A stretch of DNA of 64,000 nt. Origin: Acidobacteriota bacterium (GTDB taxonomy: Bacteria > Acidobacteriota > Terriglobia > UBA7540). The DNA is taken from contig JAMCXS010000003.1 of the NCBI GenBank assembly GCA_023474345.1, positions 1 through 64,000 on the forward strand, given 5' to 3'. The translations under genes and the position numbers were made by a program. Positions 25,981 through 34,855 of this stretch are shown in pieces; the stretch's first letter is position 1, and each line of letters starts with the position of its first letter. A model generated the notes under the pieces. That model did no database searches. It was not told the DNA's origin and saw only the letters and a list, made by a program, of their open reading frames with translations.

Positions 25981-26658
25981 TTAAGAGCGCGGGCGCTCGC
26001 ATCCCGGGAAAGTCGGCCAGACGTAGCTGCCTGTCCAGCCCAGCTCTTTCCTCCCAACTTCCGAAGAATAATAGACCTTGCTCACCCAACTCTTCAGATT
26101 CTCAAAGTGCTTATTGAGAACACTCAAGGACAGAACAGGCTGCGATGCAGCCTCAGAAGGCGAACTTGATTCGTCTCCTGTAGACTGGCTGCGCGCAACT
26201 GCGGAAACAATTTTCAGCAGTTCATTTTGACGGTCCTCGGTGAGTTCTTTAAAGGGGAAATTATACCGCCGGCGCGATTCGCCGTCGATCGCGGAAAGAG
26301 AAGCGAGAAAGGCTTGCTGGTTCTCCAGGGTTTCTACGCTCAGGAGAAGATCCACAAAAGGGGCAACGCCTGCCTTTGTGGACCCAGGTACTATACGCTC
26401 GGCGAGTGCGCTCAGGGTTTCGATTTGGTGCTGATCAAGGACCGCGGAATTCCAATTGGCGGTAGGCGCTTCCGCACCTTGTTTGGAGGCCGCAGCATGA
26501 TCCATGAAAAGTGGGTGAGCCGGGTGTGCGGCGGCAACGGCAGGCACGACAAGGCCACCGGCGGCGCCTCCTACCAACCGCTGCACCATTTCCCGGCGGT
26601 TGATGCCCCGTTGCTTTTCAGGTTGATGAGTCTCATGAATTTGGGCCCTCTTTTTCAT
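25981..26658 (-). CDS. Gluconate 2-dehydrogenase subunit 3-like protein, Tat-exported
   Basis: 225 residues, start at ATG 26658. A twin-arginine signal (INRREMVQRLVGGAAGGLVVP) precedes the domain, whose core reads LDQHQIETLSALAERIVPGSTKAGVAPFVD. This is the typical pattern of the small subunit of membrane-bound gluconate-type dehydrogenases, which helps export or anchor the flavoprotein subunit. It lies 125 bases downstream of the GMC oxidoreductase on the same strand, the usual partner. Together they probably oxidise an aldose or aldonic acid in the periplasm and pass electrons to the respiratory chain. A cytochrome subunit is not seen next to it. Confidence 0.85.
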   Translation of the reverse strand: MKKRAQIHETHQPEKQRGINRREMVQRLVGGAAGGLVVPAVAAAHPAHPLFMDHAAASKQGAEAPTANWNSAVLDQHQIETLSALAERIVPGSTKAGVAPFVDLLLSVETLENQQAFLASLSAIDGESRRRYNFPFKELTEDRQNELLKIVSAVARSQSTGDESSSPSEAASQPVLSLSVLNKHFENLKSWVSKVYYSSEVGRKELGWTGSYVWPTFPGCERPRS

Positions 26659-26783
26659 GCGCTATCCTCCAATTATGCTTTTCCTTTCTGTTCTGTAGGC
26701 GTCGCATGCTCCCCAGAACGAGACCTTTACAATGCTCGGTATGGCTTTCCCCAAGCTGAGCCAAGAGTTGCACAATTTACCGC

Positions 26784-28466
26784 TCAAATCGCTCCCTTTT
26801 TCATCTCCTGCATTAAGTAGTCACACGACCGAACGCAGAGTGCCATGATTGTCAACGTAGGATTCTGGCAAGGACCCGAAGGAAATCCAGCGCCGTCCAT
26901 AACAAAGAGATTTTGAATATCGTGCGATTGTTGAAACGAATTCAGTACGGAGGCCTTGGGATCCTTGCCCATGCGGGCCATTCCAACCTCGTGAATAGCG
27001 GACCCCGGCGCCCCCGGAATCTCATGCGTTTGAATATTGTTGGCCCCGGCGGCCTCCAGCATTTCAGCGGCGGAAGTGGCCATGTCTTTTACCATGGCAA
27101 CTTCGTTCTCTCCGTAACTCATATGGATATTGAGAACCGGAATCCCAAAAGTGTCCACGACGTTTGGGTTAATTTCGACATAGTTGTCCCACCACGCCAG
27201 GCACTCGCCAAACCCGCCCAGCCCGAACTTCACAATCGGTTCTTGAATGGCCTTCTTATATTCCTCCCCAAATCCGGGGGCGGCCCAGTTAAAGTATGCG
27301 TGCCCCTCCGCCTGACATCCATAACCACGCAAGAACCGGTTGTCGCGTGGACCGTTGTGAGTGTTCCGAAAGCGGATGAGGTAAGGGCCGATCGGGCGGT
27401 GAGGACGGCCACCCTCGATCCACGGTTTGCCGGTTAGATTGGGGAATTCACCCGACGCGCCCCCTCCCGTGACGTTATCCATCAAATAATGACCGAGCAC
27501 GCCGCTCGAGTTGGCCAGGCCGTTCGGATACTGGCGAGTGGCGGAATTCAGTAAAATGCGAACCGACTCCAGCGATTGGGCACATAGGACGACGACTCGC
27601 CCGTAAATTTCCTTCGCTTCTCGAGTGATCCGGTCAATGTAAAGCAAGCCCTTGGCCCGATTGCGATCAGAGTCCATAAGAACCTTGTAGACCATCGCAT
27701 TAGGGACGAAGGCGCAATGCCTCGTCTTCAGCGCATCCGCCACAGTGGTGTAATAGGAGTTGAAATAAGAGTGCGTGATGCAGCCGCGCCAACAGGGTTC
27801 ACAATAGTGGCAGGGCGCGCGGCCGTTCAAAGGCTGCGTGATGTTGGCCGCACGGCCCATTGTCATCGTCCGGCCGAATTTTTCTTTGATAGACTTGGCA
27901 AACAGCGCTTCCACGCAGGTCATGGCCATCGGCGGTTGAAACTTGCCGTCAGGCAATTCGTATACGCCTTCCGGATTGCCGGAAATCCCCACGTATTCCT
28001 CGACAATATCGTAGTACGGCGCAAGATCCTTATAGCTGAGAGGCCAGTCCACGCCGTAGCCATCGCGCGAGGCCGCTTTAAAGTCCAAATCACTATACCG
28101 ATAACTGTGACGCCCCCATACGTTCGTCCGCCCGCCCGTGATCCGCATCCGTCCCCGCCAGACGAACGGCATGCCGGGAGAGGTCGTATAAGGTTCGTCC
28201 AGGTCGTTGCAAGCCCAATCGTAGTTGTATTCGCCGTCGATGCTACCCATCTGAATGGGCCGGCCCGCCCGTCGAATGACTTCCGGCGCCAGGTTGCGGT
28301 ATTTCAGCTTGAACCGCGGCATGTGATCAGTGAAATGCTTGTCGGACTGTTGCCGCCCGGCATCGACCATGGCCACTTTGAGTCCCGCTTCCGCCAGGCG
28401 CTTACAAGCCCATCCTCCGGACGCGCCTGACCCCACCACAAGTACATCGTATTTAGTAGTGCGCAA
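26784..28466 (-). CDS. GMC-family FAD-dependent oxidoreductase, gluconate/sugar dehydrogenase type
   Basis: 560 residues from TTG 28466, with GGGAGG eight bases upstream; the next in-frame ATG lies within the FAD loop. The N-terminus carries VVGSGASGGWACKRLAEAG, the dinucleotide fold. Near the C-terminus HEVGMARMG and NPTLTIMALCVRSC hold the conserved His/Asn pair of the catalytic site. The Cys-rich segment YCEPCWRGC in the middle resembles that in other large subunits of sugar-acid dehydrogenases. There is no signal peptide of its own; such flavoproteins are often exported with a Tat-bearing partner, here the subunit 3 gene downstream. Confidence 0.88.
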   Translation of the reverse strand: MRTTKYDVLVVGSGASGGWACKRLAEAGLKVAMVDAGRQQSDKHFTDHMPRFKLKYRNLAPEVIRRAGRPIQMGSIDGEYNYDWACNDLDEPYTTSPGMPFVWRGRMRITGGRTNVWGRHSYRYSDLDFKAASRDGYGVDWPLSYKDLAPYYDIVEEYVGISGNPEGVYELPDGKFQPPMAMTCVEALFAKSIKEKFGRTMTMGRAANITQPLNGRAPCHYCEPCWRGCITHSYFNSYYTTVADALKTRHCAFVPNAMVYKVLMDSDRNRAKGLLYIDRITREAKEIYGRVVVLCAQSLESVRILLNSATRQYPNGLANSSGVLGHYLMDNVTGGGASGEFPNLTGKPWIEGGRPHRPIGPYLIRFRNTHNGPRDNRFLRGYGCQAEGHAYFNWAAPGFGEEYKKAIQEPIVKFGLGGFGECLAWWDNYVEINPNVVDTFGIPVLNIHMSYGENEVAMVKDMATSAAEMLEAAGANNIQTHEIPGAPGSAIHEVGMARMGKDPKASVLNSFQQSHDIQNLFVMDGAGFPSGPCQNPTLTIMALCVRSCDYLMQEMKKGAI

Positions 28467-28781
28467 GCTGCCTGCCTCCCATTTCCCTGAACTTGTCTAT
28501 GAGTCCGCCCCAATTATTTGTTGACAGAACATCACTGGATTTTCACCATTACTTCCATTACGCAACACCAAAATCCCGCCTGGGAGTCGGATGGTTAATG
28601 GCCCAGCCTCGTTTGATCAATCAATCCTTGGAGAACACGTCAAGCGCAGCAGCCAAGGCAACTGTGAATAGCGTCGAGAAAGGGCTTGCGGGCGAAAAGC
28701 CGCCCACTGCAGATCAACTGTCGTGAGAGGCCTGCCAAGCTCTCTCACGCCTTCGAGCGCGCTGCCGGATTTTATCAGGAG

Positions 28782-29579
28782 CTACCTCGCCTTGCCTGAT
28801 TGGCTGCCTTGTGGCGTGGAAATTGCTTCTGCCGCGTCCAGAACGAGTACAGCGAGTTTGCTTATCCTGTTGTGCGTAATCCGGCTGGAGGGTCCCGAAA
28901 CACTGACCACTGCCTTCGGCCGTCCAAAGGGGTCATGGACGCAAGCCGCCACACAGCAGACCCCCTGTTCGTTTTCCTGCTGGTCAACGGCATAGCCGTT
29001 AGCTCGAATCTTGGCCACCTCTTGTTCAAGCCGATCGAGCGTGGTAATGGTTCGTGAGGTGATAGGACTTAATCCTATTTGGGCCGCAATTTCCCTAATC
29101 TCATCATCCGGCAGTGTCGCCAACCAAGCCTTCCCCAAACCCGTACAATACAGTGGCGCCCGCCGGCCCTCGTCACCCCGGGTGTGAAGGATAAACGATG
29201 ACTCAATAGCGGCAATCACTAGTACCTCGCTCCCAGACAGGACGCCGAGTTTGATGGTTTCCTTCGTCTGATCAGCCAAGCGGCGCAAGTGCGGCATCGC
29301 GTGGTTCACCAGTTGTGTGTTGTGCGAAAATAACTCGCTCAGTTCAAAAACCTTATACCCTAACTGGTAAAACTTCTCCTTTGGCTCCTGAGTGACAAAT
29401 CCGAAGTGCTTCAACGTGCCTAGCAAGTTATGAGCGGTGCTTTTCGGGAGTTTTAACCGGTCGCTGATTTCTGTGACGCTCAGTGTCGGTGTTTCCGGGG
29501 TGAACGCACAAAGAATAGCCAGTGCCTTGCCCACTGCCATCACGTCATACTTACCATTCCGCGTTTGGGTTTTACGCAT
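28782..29579 (-). CDS. IclR-family transcriptional regulator
   Basis: 265 residues, start at ATG 29579. The N-terminal winged helix-turn-helix is visible around LSVTEISDRLKLPKSTAHNLL, and the C-terminal effector domain from about residue 80 (KETIKLGVLSGSEVLVIAAI, APLYCTGLGKAWLA, YAVDQQENEQGVCCVAA). The family binds small carbon compounds and controls nearby catabolic genes. It lies upstream of the gluconate-dehydrogenase-like genes on the same strand and may control them or the diverging receptor-like operon at 29899. A palindrome and a promoter at 29602-29635 lie just before its start. Bases 28467-28781 hold no supported gene. Confidence 0.9.
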   Translation of the reverse strand: MRKTQTRNGKYDVMAVGKALAILCAFTPETPTLSVTEISDRLKLPKSTAHNLLGTLKHFGFVTQEPKEKFYQLGYKVFELSELFSHNTQLVNHAMPHLRRLADQTKETIKLGVLSGSEVLVIAAIESSFILHTRGDEGRRAPLYCTGLGKAWLATLPDDEIREIAAQIGLSPITSRTITTLDRLEQEVAKIRANGYAVDQQENEQGVCCVAACVHDPFGRPKAVVSVSGPSSRITHNRISKLAVLVLDAAEAISTPQGSQSGKAR

Positions 29580-29601
29580 AGCTTAATCCCTCGTTGTGTG
29601 C

Positions 29602-29635
29602 AGTATAACTGAATCCTATTTCAGAACCAAGGTTC
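29602..29635 (-). promoter_or_regulatory. Candidate promoter with overlapping palindrome upstream of the IclR gene
   Basis: On the minus strand TTGGTT (29630-29625), a 17-base spacer, and TATACT (29607-29602) form a plausible sigma-70-type promoter ending 23 bases before the start codon. A perfect palindrome GAACCAAGGTTC-type (arms GAACC and GGTTC, 29624-29635) overlaps the -35 box, and a second (arms CTGAA and TTCAG, 29609-29624) fills the spacer. This suggests self-repression. The rest of 29636-29898 holds only a weak open frame. Confidence 0.45.
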
Positions 29636-29898
29636 AAAGAGATTTATCGCCTGACCTCTTTTTTTCTCCTGCAAGGTAATAGAGAAGTTGCTTAAAGGAT
29701 TTCTCGGACTGCAAGATAGCACAAGCAATACTAACCCCGCAAACATAATGATGGCAGCCCAACCGCCGGCCCATTGCGGCGTTATCGAACCCCGTTCGTC
29801 CTCTATTTGCATCAAACCCCCAATAGGGATGTAATGAGCAGTCAAACCAATGGTCGTGGTGCATTGCGACAACTGGGCGCCTCGGTATATATTGAAGA

Positions 29899-32703
29899 GT
29901 GAAAGCCGGAATGAAGATCTTAATTTATACGTTTTTGGGCCTCATCCTCATTGCCCCCCGTACGTATGCTTCGACCACGGGGACTGACGGCAAGCCGACC
30001 GCCAACCAGCCTGTTCCGCTCGTTCGCGCCACTGAAGAATTCAAGTTCCTCACCCGTCAATGGGGTATGCGTCCCAATAGTCCTCCTTCTGCGCGGCGGC
30101 ATCTTGGCCCGAAGATGCTTTGGCATGGGCGTGTTTATGAGTACTTCCGAAATGACGTGCTCGATGCCATACCGCACGAAGTAAAGCAAAACGGCGGGAC
30201 CAAATCCCCGCTGCACCGCAATCAGTTCGGCTTCAGTGTCTCTGGTCCGGTGCTGATCCCGCACCTCCTTACGAACCCGAAGAAAACGTTCTTCATGCTG
30301 TCGTACGAAGGTGTCCGGGAGACCATAACCTCTGCCTCGCTGCACACAATCCCGACGCTTGCCCAGCGTAATGGCGATTTCTCCCAAACCGTGGACCAGG
30401 CCGGCAACCTGCTTCCCATTTATGATCCGGCCACCACAACCCCCAACCCGGCATATAATTCGTCCCTGCCAGTTTCTACCAGCAATCTTCAGTATTTACG
30501 CTCTACATTTCCCGGAAACGTCATGCCGACGGATCGCTTGTCCCCCGAGGTTCAAAAGATCCTGTCTTATTATCCTTTGCCAAACACAAACGTTGGCCCG
30601 TTCTTCGAAAACAACTACTTTGTCAACGCGCCGCAGCAGGACGACGCCGACGGGATTATTGCACGCGTGGACGAGAATATTAGCAGTCGCCACCGGCTAA
30701 CCTTCAACACGGCAATTTCCAACGGTTTCCTGAGCGCTACGAAATTTTTCCCGAACATCGCGAGTCCGACCGCGCCGGATCAACACTATTCCCGTTGGAA
30801 AGGGGGGATCAGTTACGTTTTCACCCCAAATTCCAGAACAGTCAATTCCGCCGCTGTGAGCGTAACCTCGAATGTGGTGCAGTCCGGGGATAGTTCACAG
30901 TCTCCTTTCCCGGTCTATGCGCTGTTAGGGAGCTATCTCTCGATGGGCACTGCTTACCCCAATTCGCACAATGCCCGCAACACGATAGGAATTAGCGATA
31001 CGGTATCCACCCAGCGCGGCAAGCATTCGCTCCACCTGTCGTTTGAGGCCGATCAATACCAGGTGAATACGTTCATGCCGGTGTACCCCGTCGGATACTT
31101 CCAATTTTCCACGGGCCTTACCAGCCTGCCGGGAATTGTCGATACGGGCGACCCGTTTGCCAGCTTCCTTCTGGGGCTGCCATCCTATGCGGAAAACACA
31201 GTCGTCAACGCGCCTTCGTATTTCCGTGACTCATATCAATCCATCGCTGGCGGAGACAGCTACGAGATTTCAAAAACTCTAACTCTTAGCCTTAACCTCA
31301 ATCTCAGCCATCGAACGCCGCGCGTGGAGAAGTACAATCGCCAAAGTACCATCGATCCGTCGGTCGTTGATCCCTTAAGCGGGTTGCCAGGTTCGCTGGT
31401 GTTTGCCGGCCGCAACGGGGTTTCCCGCGGCTTACGACCATCGAATACCGACCTCGACATGAGCACGGGCTTGGCATGGAACCCGGGGGGCAACGGCAAG
31501 ACCGAAATTCGTGCGTCGTTCGGCCGCTCGCACGGCATGATACCGATCTATGACGGCCAGTGGGCAACGCAAGGATTCACTGCCGAGCAGACTTTCGTCT
31601 CACCCAACGTTCAACTGAGCCCGGCGCTTGACTTCGCGAACGGCGTTCCTCCCCTGCCCACACCTCTGCCAGACCTCAACCCCTCGGCGGCCGACAACAC
31701 GGTCGCCGATTTTATGGACATGAGCGGCCAGGAACCCGTATATCGATCGGCATCGCTGTCGCTCGAACGCCAGACGCCGTTTTCCATGGCGGTTACCGTA
31801 GGCACGAGCTACGAGGACGGTAACAATATTCTGGTTGGCAACGGCGTTACCAATCCTGATGCAGTCAACCCGAGTATGATGAGCTATGGCGATGCGCTCT
31901 ATAATCAGGCGTTTCTCCTCACCCTGCAGCCGTTCCCGCAATTTACAAGCTTTAACCTTTACAGTCTGTACCCTGCGGGCCGCTACAAGCTCAATACAGG
32001 CTATGTCCAAGTGGAAAAGCGCGAGTCTTTCGGCCTTTCGTTCACCGCCAGTTATCAATATACGAGGGAATTTGACAACTTCTCGGGACCGTATGCAAAC
32101 CAGGATTTAGTCAATTTGCAGAACGACTGGTCGGCCACTTCCTGGAATGCGCCGCAATCGGTGCAGCTCAGCTATATGTATGAGCTCCCTTTCGGCGCCG
32201 GCAAGCCGCTGTTCGATCTTTCGGGCTGGGGCCGGCCGTTCGTCAGCGGCTGGTCGCTCAGCGGCACGGCGTATTGGAACGATGGAACTCCGCTGGCGCT
32301 TCAAGCCGAATATAATAATACGGGAGGTGTGCTTCCGACCGTCTATCCGAACATAGTACCCGGGGTGGACCCGCGCGTGGCGCATCCAGGGCCGTCGGAA
32401 TGGTTTAATCCTGCGGCCTTCACTCAGCCGCCAAACTTCACCATGGGCAATGCACCCAGGACGATGTCAAACCTGTTGGGTCCGGGTGCCAATTCGATGG
32501 ACGTCAGTCTGGATAAGCGCATGCCGATAGGCGGTAACTCGCTTGATTTTAACGTTACGGCTTTTAACTTCCTAAACCACGGGAACTGGAATTATCCTGA
32601 TACGACAATCGGTCCGCTCAGCGCACCCAATGTGGATGCCGGCAAAATTATCGGTTCCCATGGCGGGCGCGTAATCCAACTCGGACTGATGTTCAACTTC
32701 TGA
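29899..32703 (+). CDS. OAR/TonB-dependent-receptor-like outer-membrane barrel lacking the N-terminal and most of the plug domains
   Basis: 934 residues from GTG 29899 (ATG 29911 is an equally good start). A signal peptide (ILIYTFLGLILIAPRTYA) is followed after about 80 residues by VYEYFRNDVLDA and RNQFGFSVSGPV, which in ordinary acidobacterial receptors mark the end of the plug. The carboxypeptidase-regulatory-like domain, TonB box and most of the plug are therefore absent. The rest is a long beta-barrel with DPFASFLLGLPSYAENT, FVSGWSLSGTAYWNDG and the terminal LGLMFNF ending in Phe. A plug-less barrel could be an open channel, a transporter with another gate, or a surface scaffold. The VWA gene overlaps its stop by one base. 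Confidence 0.8.
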   Translation: MKAGMKILIYTFLGLILIAPRTYASTTGTDGKPTANQPVPLVRATEEFKFLTRQWGMRPNSPPSARRHLGPKMLWHGRVYEYFRNDVLDAIPHEVKQNGGTKSPLHRNQFGFSVSGPVLIPHLLTNPKKTFFMLSYEGVRETITSASLHTIPTLAQRNGDFSQTVDQAGNLLPIYDPATTTPNPAYNSSLPVSTSNLQYLRSTFPGNVMPTDRLSPEVQKILSYYPLPNTNVGPFFENNYFVNAPQQDDADGIIARVDENISSRHRLTFNTAISNGFLSATKFFPNIASPTAPDQHYSRWKGGISYVFTPNSRTVNSAAVSVTSNVVQSGDSSQSPFPVYALLGSYLSMGTAYPNSHNARNTIGISDTVSTQRGKHSLHLSFEADQYQVNTFMPVYPVGYFQFSTGLTSLPGIVDTGDPFASFLLGLPSYAENTVVNAPSYFRDSYQSIAGGDSYEISKTLTLSLNLNLSHRTPRVEKYNRQSTIDPSVVDPLSGLPGSLVFAGRNGVSRGLRPSNTDLDMSTGLAWNPGGNGKTEIRASFGRSHGMIPIYDGQWATQGFTAEQTFVSPNVQLSPALDFANGVPPLPTPLPDLNPSAADNTVADFMDMSGQEPVYRSASLSLERQTPFSMAVTVGTSYEDGNNILVGNGVTNPDAVNPSMMSYGDALYNQAFLLTLQPFPQFTSFNLYSLYPAGRYKLNTGYVQVEKRESFGLSFTASYQYTREFDNFSGPYANQDLVNLQNDWSATSWNAPQSVQLSYMYELPFGAGKPLFDLSGWGRPFVSGWSLSGTAYWNDGTPLALQAEYNNTGGVLPTVYPNIVPGVDPRVAHPGPSEWFNPAAFTQPPNFTMGNAPRTMSNLLGPGANSMDVSLDKRMPIGGNSLDFNVTAFNFLNHGNWNYPDTTIGPLSAPNVDAGKIIGSHGGRVIQLGLMFNF

Positions 32704-33647
32704 TGCTTAAGACTGTCGCTGTGCGCCCGGTCATCGTTCTGCTCCTGACGATTTTTACGGCCGCTGTTGCCCACACGCAGAGCACTACGATATCCATTCC
32801 GGTGTGGATTGGAGACAGCCGCTGCGCAACAGTTCCTGATTTCAAGCCCACGCTCAATGGTAAGCTGGCGCCGGTCAGCGGGGAGTTGGGCCCGGCCAGC
32901 GATCAGATCATCCTGATTGTCTTTGATCTTACGGGGGATATAGCGCGGATTGAAGCCGCCAAGCAGGCGGTGATCGCTGACATTTCCAAACTGCCCCGCA
33001 ATACTTGGGTAGGCCTGATGCAAGCGCAGGATGGGCTGCATGTGCTCGCTGATCCCAGTCCCAACCGCCAGAAAGCGATTGAAGCAATTCGCGCACTATC
33101 CACTAGCGGGAACCCTGAACTGCTTAATACTGTTCGTTCCGCGCTCTCCTTGGCGGATACCATGGTTCGCAAGTACCCGGTGCGTGTCGCGGTGTTTTTT
33201 ATCACGGACGGAAGCATCTACAGTTACCAAGAGGATTACACCAACCCTGTCATTAATCCCAGCGATCCGAACGATCTCAGTCGACGCTTTCCAGATGTGC
33301 TGATTGATGGGAAAATATCCAGGCTGGAAGGGCAAGTCGATTCTCTAGAGGCCCCGTTGTTCGTGGTTCATCTCGAGTACCGGGCGGACGAGCTCAACAT
33401 GGCCTATCAGAACGGGCTGGAAAGTCTGGCCCGCAGGACGGGCGGCGACGCCGTCATGTGCCGTACCCTGTCAGAAATTCCCCAAGCTATCTCAACCATG
33501 TTTGACCGTATCACAACCACATGGCGGCTGACTCTGACGGTTCCGCCCAAGACTCCCAGCCACGTGCAAGTCGGTCTAAGTGCTTTGTGCGGCAAAGGAG
33601 ACCTGCAGGCTTCTTGGCGCACTCACTTTTACCTGAAAGGAGAGTAA
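32703..33647 (+). CDS. Secreted von Willebrand factor A-type protein coupled to the barrel gene
   Basis: 314 residues, start at ATG 32703, which overlaps the barrel gene's stop (TGATG), so translation is probably coupled. A signal peptide (VIVLLLTIFTAAVAHTQ) precedes a VWA-like Rossmann fold: IILIVFDLTGDIARIEAAK, TWVGLMQAQDGLHVLAD and VRVAVFFITDGSIYSYQ. The metal-binding DxSxS motif is partly altered to DLTGD, so metal dependence is uncertain. Such proteins are very common in Acidobacteria and of unknown role, with contacts to protein or matrix ligands inferred from the fold. A membrane-anchored coiled-coil gene follows four bases downstream. Confidence 0.8.
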   Translation: MLKTVAVRPVIVLLLTIFTAAVAHTQSTTISIPVWIGDSRCATVPDFKPTLNGKLAPVSGELGPASDQIILIVFDLTGDIARIEAAKQAVIADISKLPRNTWVGLMQAQDGLHVLADPSPNRQKAIEAIRALSTSGNPELLNTVRSALSLADTMVRKYPVRVAVFFITDGSIYSYQEDYTNPVINPSDPNDLSRRFPDVLIDGKISRLEGQVDSLEAPLFVVHLEYRADELNMAYQNGLESLARRTGGDAVMCRTLSEIPQAISTMFDRITTTWRLTLTVPPKTPSHVQVGLSALCGKGDLQASWRTHFYLKGE

Positions 33648-33651
33648 GATA

Positions 33652-34470
33652 ATGCGGATGAGACGCTTGCAAATCGCCCTTATCTCGGCTCTCGGAATTG
33701 CCCTCCTTGCTTCAGTCGGCATGATTTTTACGCAATCCAAACGGCTTGCCCAATTTGAGCGACAGCGCGAAGCTGACCTTCGGTCCCTGCGGGAAGTTCG
33801 GGAAGCCCTCCGCCAAAGCGAGCGCCGCAATGCGGATGTCACAGCCAAATCCCAGGTGTCTGCAACCCAGGACCGAGCCGTGATTGCCCAGCGCGATGCG
33901 ACCATCCAGCAACTCAACACTGAACTCAGCCAAGCCCACACCAGTCTTACCGCGCTCCAGAGGCAACTCACCAAAGTCAGGAACGAAAGCCAGCAGGCGC
34001 TTGCCCTCGTCAACAAGCGATCCCAAGTGCTGCAGGAGGATTGGCAGAGTCGCCTTGATACTTTGCAGCGGCAACTCAGTTCCACACAGAGGGGCCTACG
34101 CGATGCTCGCCGGCGCATTGCGGCGCTCGAAGTGAACAATGCCAAATTGCAGAGCGAAAGGGACGTCAACCTCGCCCGTGCCTCCGAACGTGAGCAGTTG
34201 CTGAACCGTCTGGCTGACCTGGATCGCCGCCGCGAATCGTATCTCAACTCAATTGCCGAACGGTACCGTAATCTCACCAACCGGTTCCGAACGATGAGCG
34301 GCATGCTGGACACATCAAGTCGTAACAACAACAATAATCCTACCGCCTTCAGCGGCGCGGCACTCGACCTCATCCAGAACGCTATCGCTCTCACTGACAC
34401 GGATCTCCAGCATTTGAGCATACTTAACGCTCAGGCATTCCAACTCGAGAAAAAGCTGCAAAAAAAATAG
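33652..34470 (+). CDS. Membrane-anchored coiled-coil protein, third gene of the barrel/VWA unit
   Basis: 272 residues, start at ATG 33652, four bases after the VWA gene and behind GGAG. One N-terminal membrane segment (about residues 7-27) is followed by a long, charged, heptad-rich helical region (about 30-220) rich in Gln, Arg, Leu and Glu, for example LQRQLTKVRNESQQ and DARRRIAALEVNNAKLQ. An Asn run (SRNNNNNPT) precedes a last helix ending in Lys. With the anchor in the inner membrane, the rod could span the periplasm toward the barrel. I recognise no family. The operon position suggests a structural or signalling link with the VWA protein. Confidence 0.7.
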   Translation: MRMRRLQIALISALGIALLASVGMIFTQSKRLAQFERQREADLRSLREVREALRQSERRNADVTAKSQVSATQDRAVIAQRDATIQQLNTELSQAHTSLTALQRQLTKVRNESQQALALVNKRSQVLQEDWQSRLDTLQRQLSSTQRGLRDARRRIAALEVNNAKLQSERDVNLARASEREQLLNRLADLDRRRESYLNSIAERYRNLTNRFRTMSGMLDTSSRNNNNNPTAFSGAALDLIQNAIALTDTDLQHLSILNAQAFQLEKKLQKK

Positions 34471-34479
34471 CAGCTAGTT

Positions 34480-34499
34480 GGCAGTCGGTTGCCTTTTTT
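34480..34499 (+). terminator. Weak intrinsic terminator after the barrel/VWA/coiled-coil unit
   Basis: A short hairpin (GGCA, loop GTCGGT, TGCC) is followed directly by six T bases, ten bases after the coiled-coil stop codon. The T-tract is good but the stem has only four pairs. The remainder up to 34855 holds no gene that I can support. Confidence 0.4.
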
Positions 34500-34855
34500 C
34501 TGTAGCGGCGAAACGTCTCTGCCGACCGCGGATGGAGGGGGCGCTTGCCTGTGGCCGCGGGGGATGGGTAGCTCTCTGACCTGCCCTGGACAGATTGACG
34601 CGCTCGGCCTGCTTTGCCACGCTACGCGTTTCTTGTCCAACCCGCCGAACCATCGAGCACGGCCCTGCAAGCTCGGTGGTATGGGAGGAGTGAGCGGGGA
34701 ACAGTTTCCCTATCCCAACCGGGTGGTGCGGCATTTGAAGCGTCTGCGGTGGAGGCCTCCCGCGGCATCCGGTTCAATGGCAAGAATAGACGAAGCTTGC
34801 AAGCAGGAGGGCACAGGACCACGAATGAGCAAAAGCCGGCAGTCCTAGGCCGCCG

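Noticed and set aside
29621-29872. 83-codon minus-strand open frame with one hydrophobic segment
   Set aside because: It could be a tiny membrane protein, but it lacks a ribosome site and sits in a regulatory region; not reported as a gene.
33576-34421. 281-codon minus-strand frame opposite the coiled-coil gene
   Set aside because: Ser/Arg/Leu-rich shadow caused by the heptad-rich sense strand.
34489-34848. 119-codon plus-strand frame between the coiled-coil gene and bioF
   Set aside because: No recognisable fold or ribosome site; the frame contains GC-rich repeat-like DNA.
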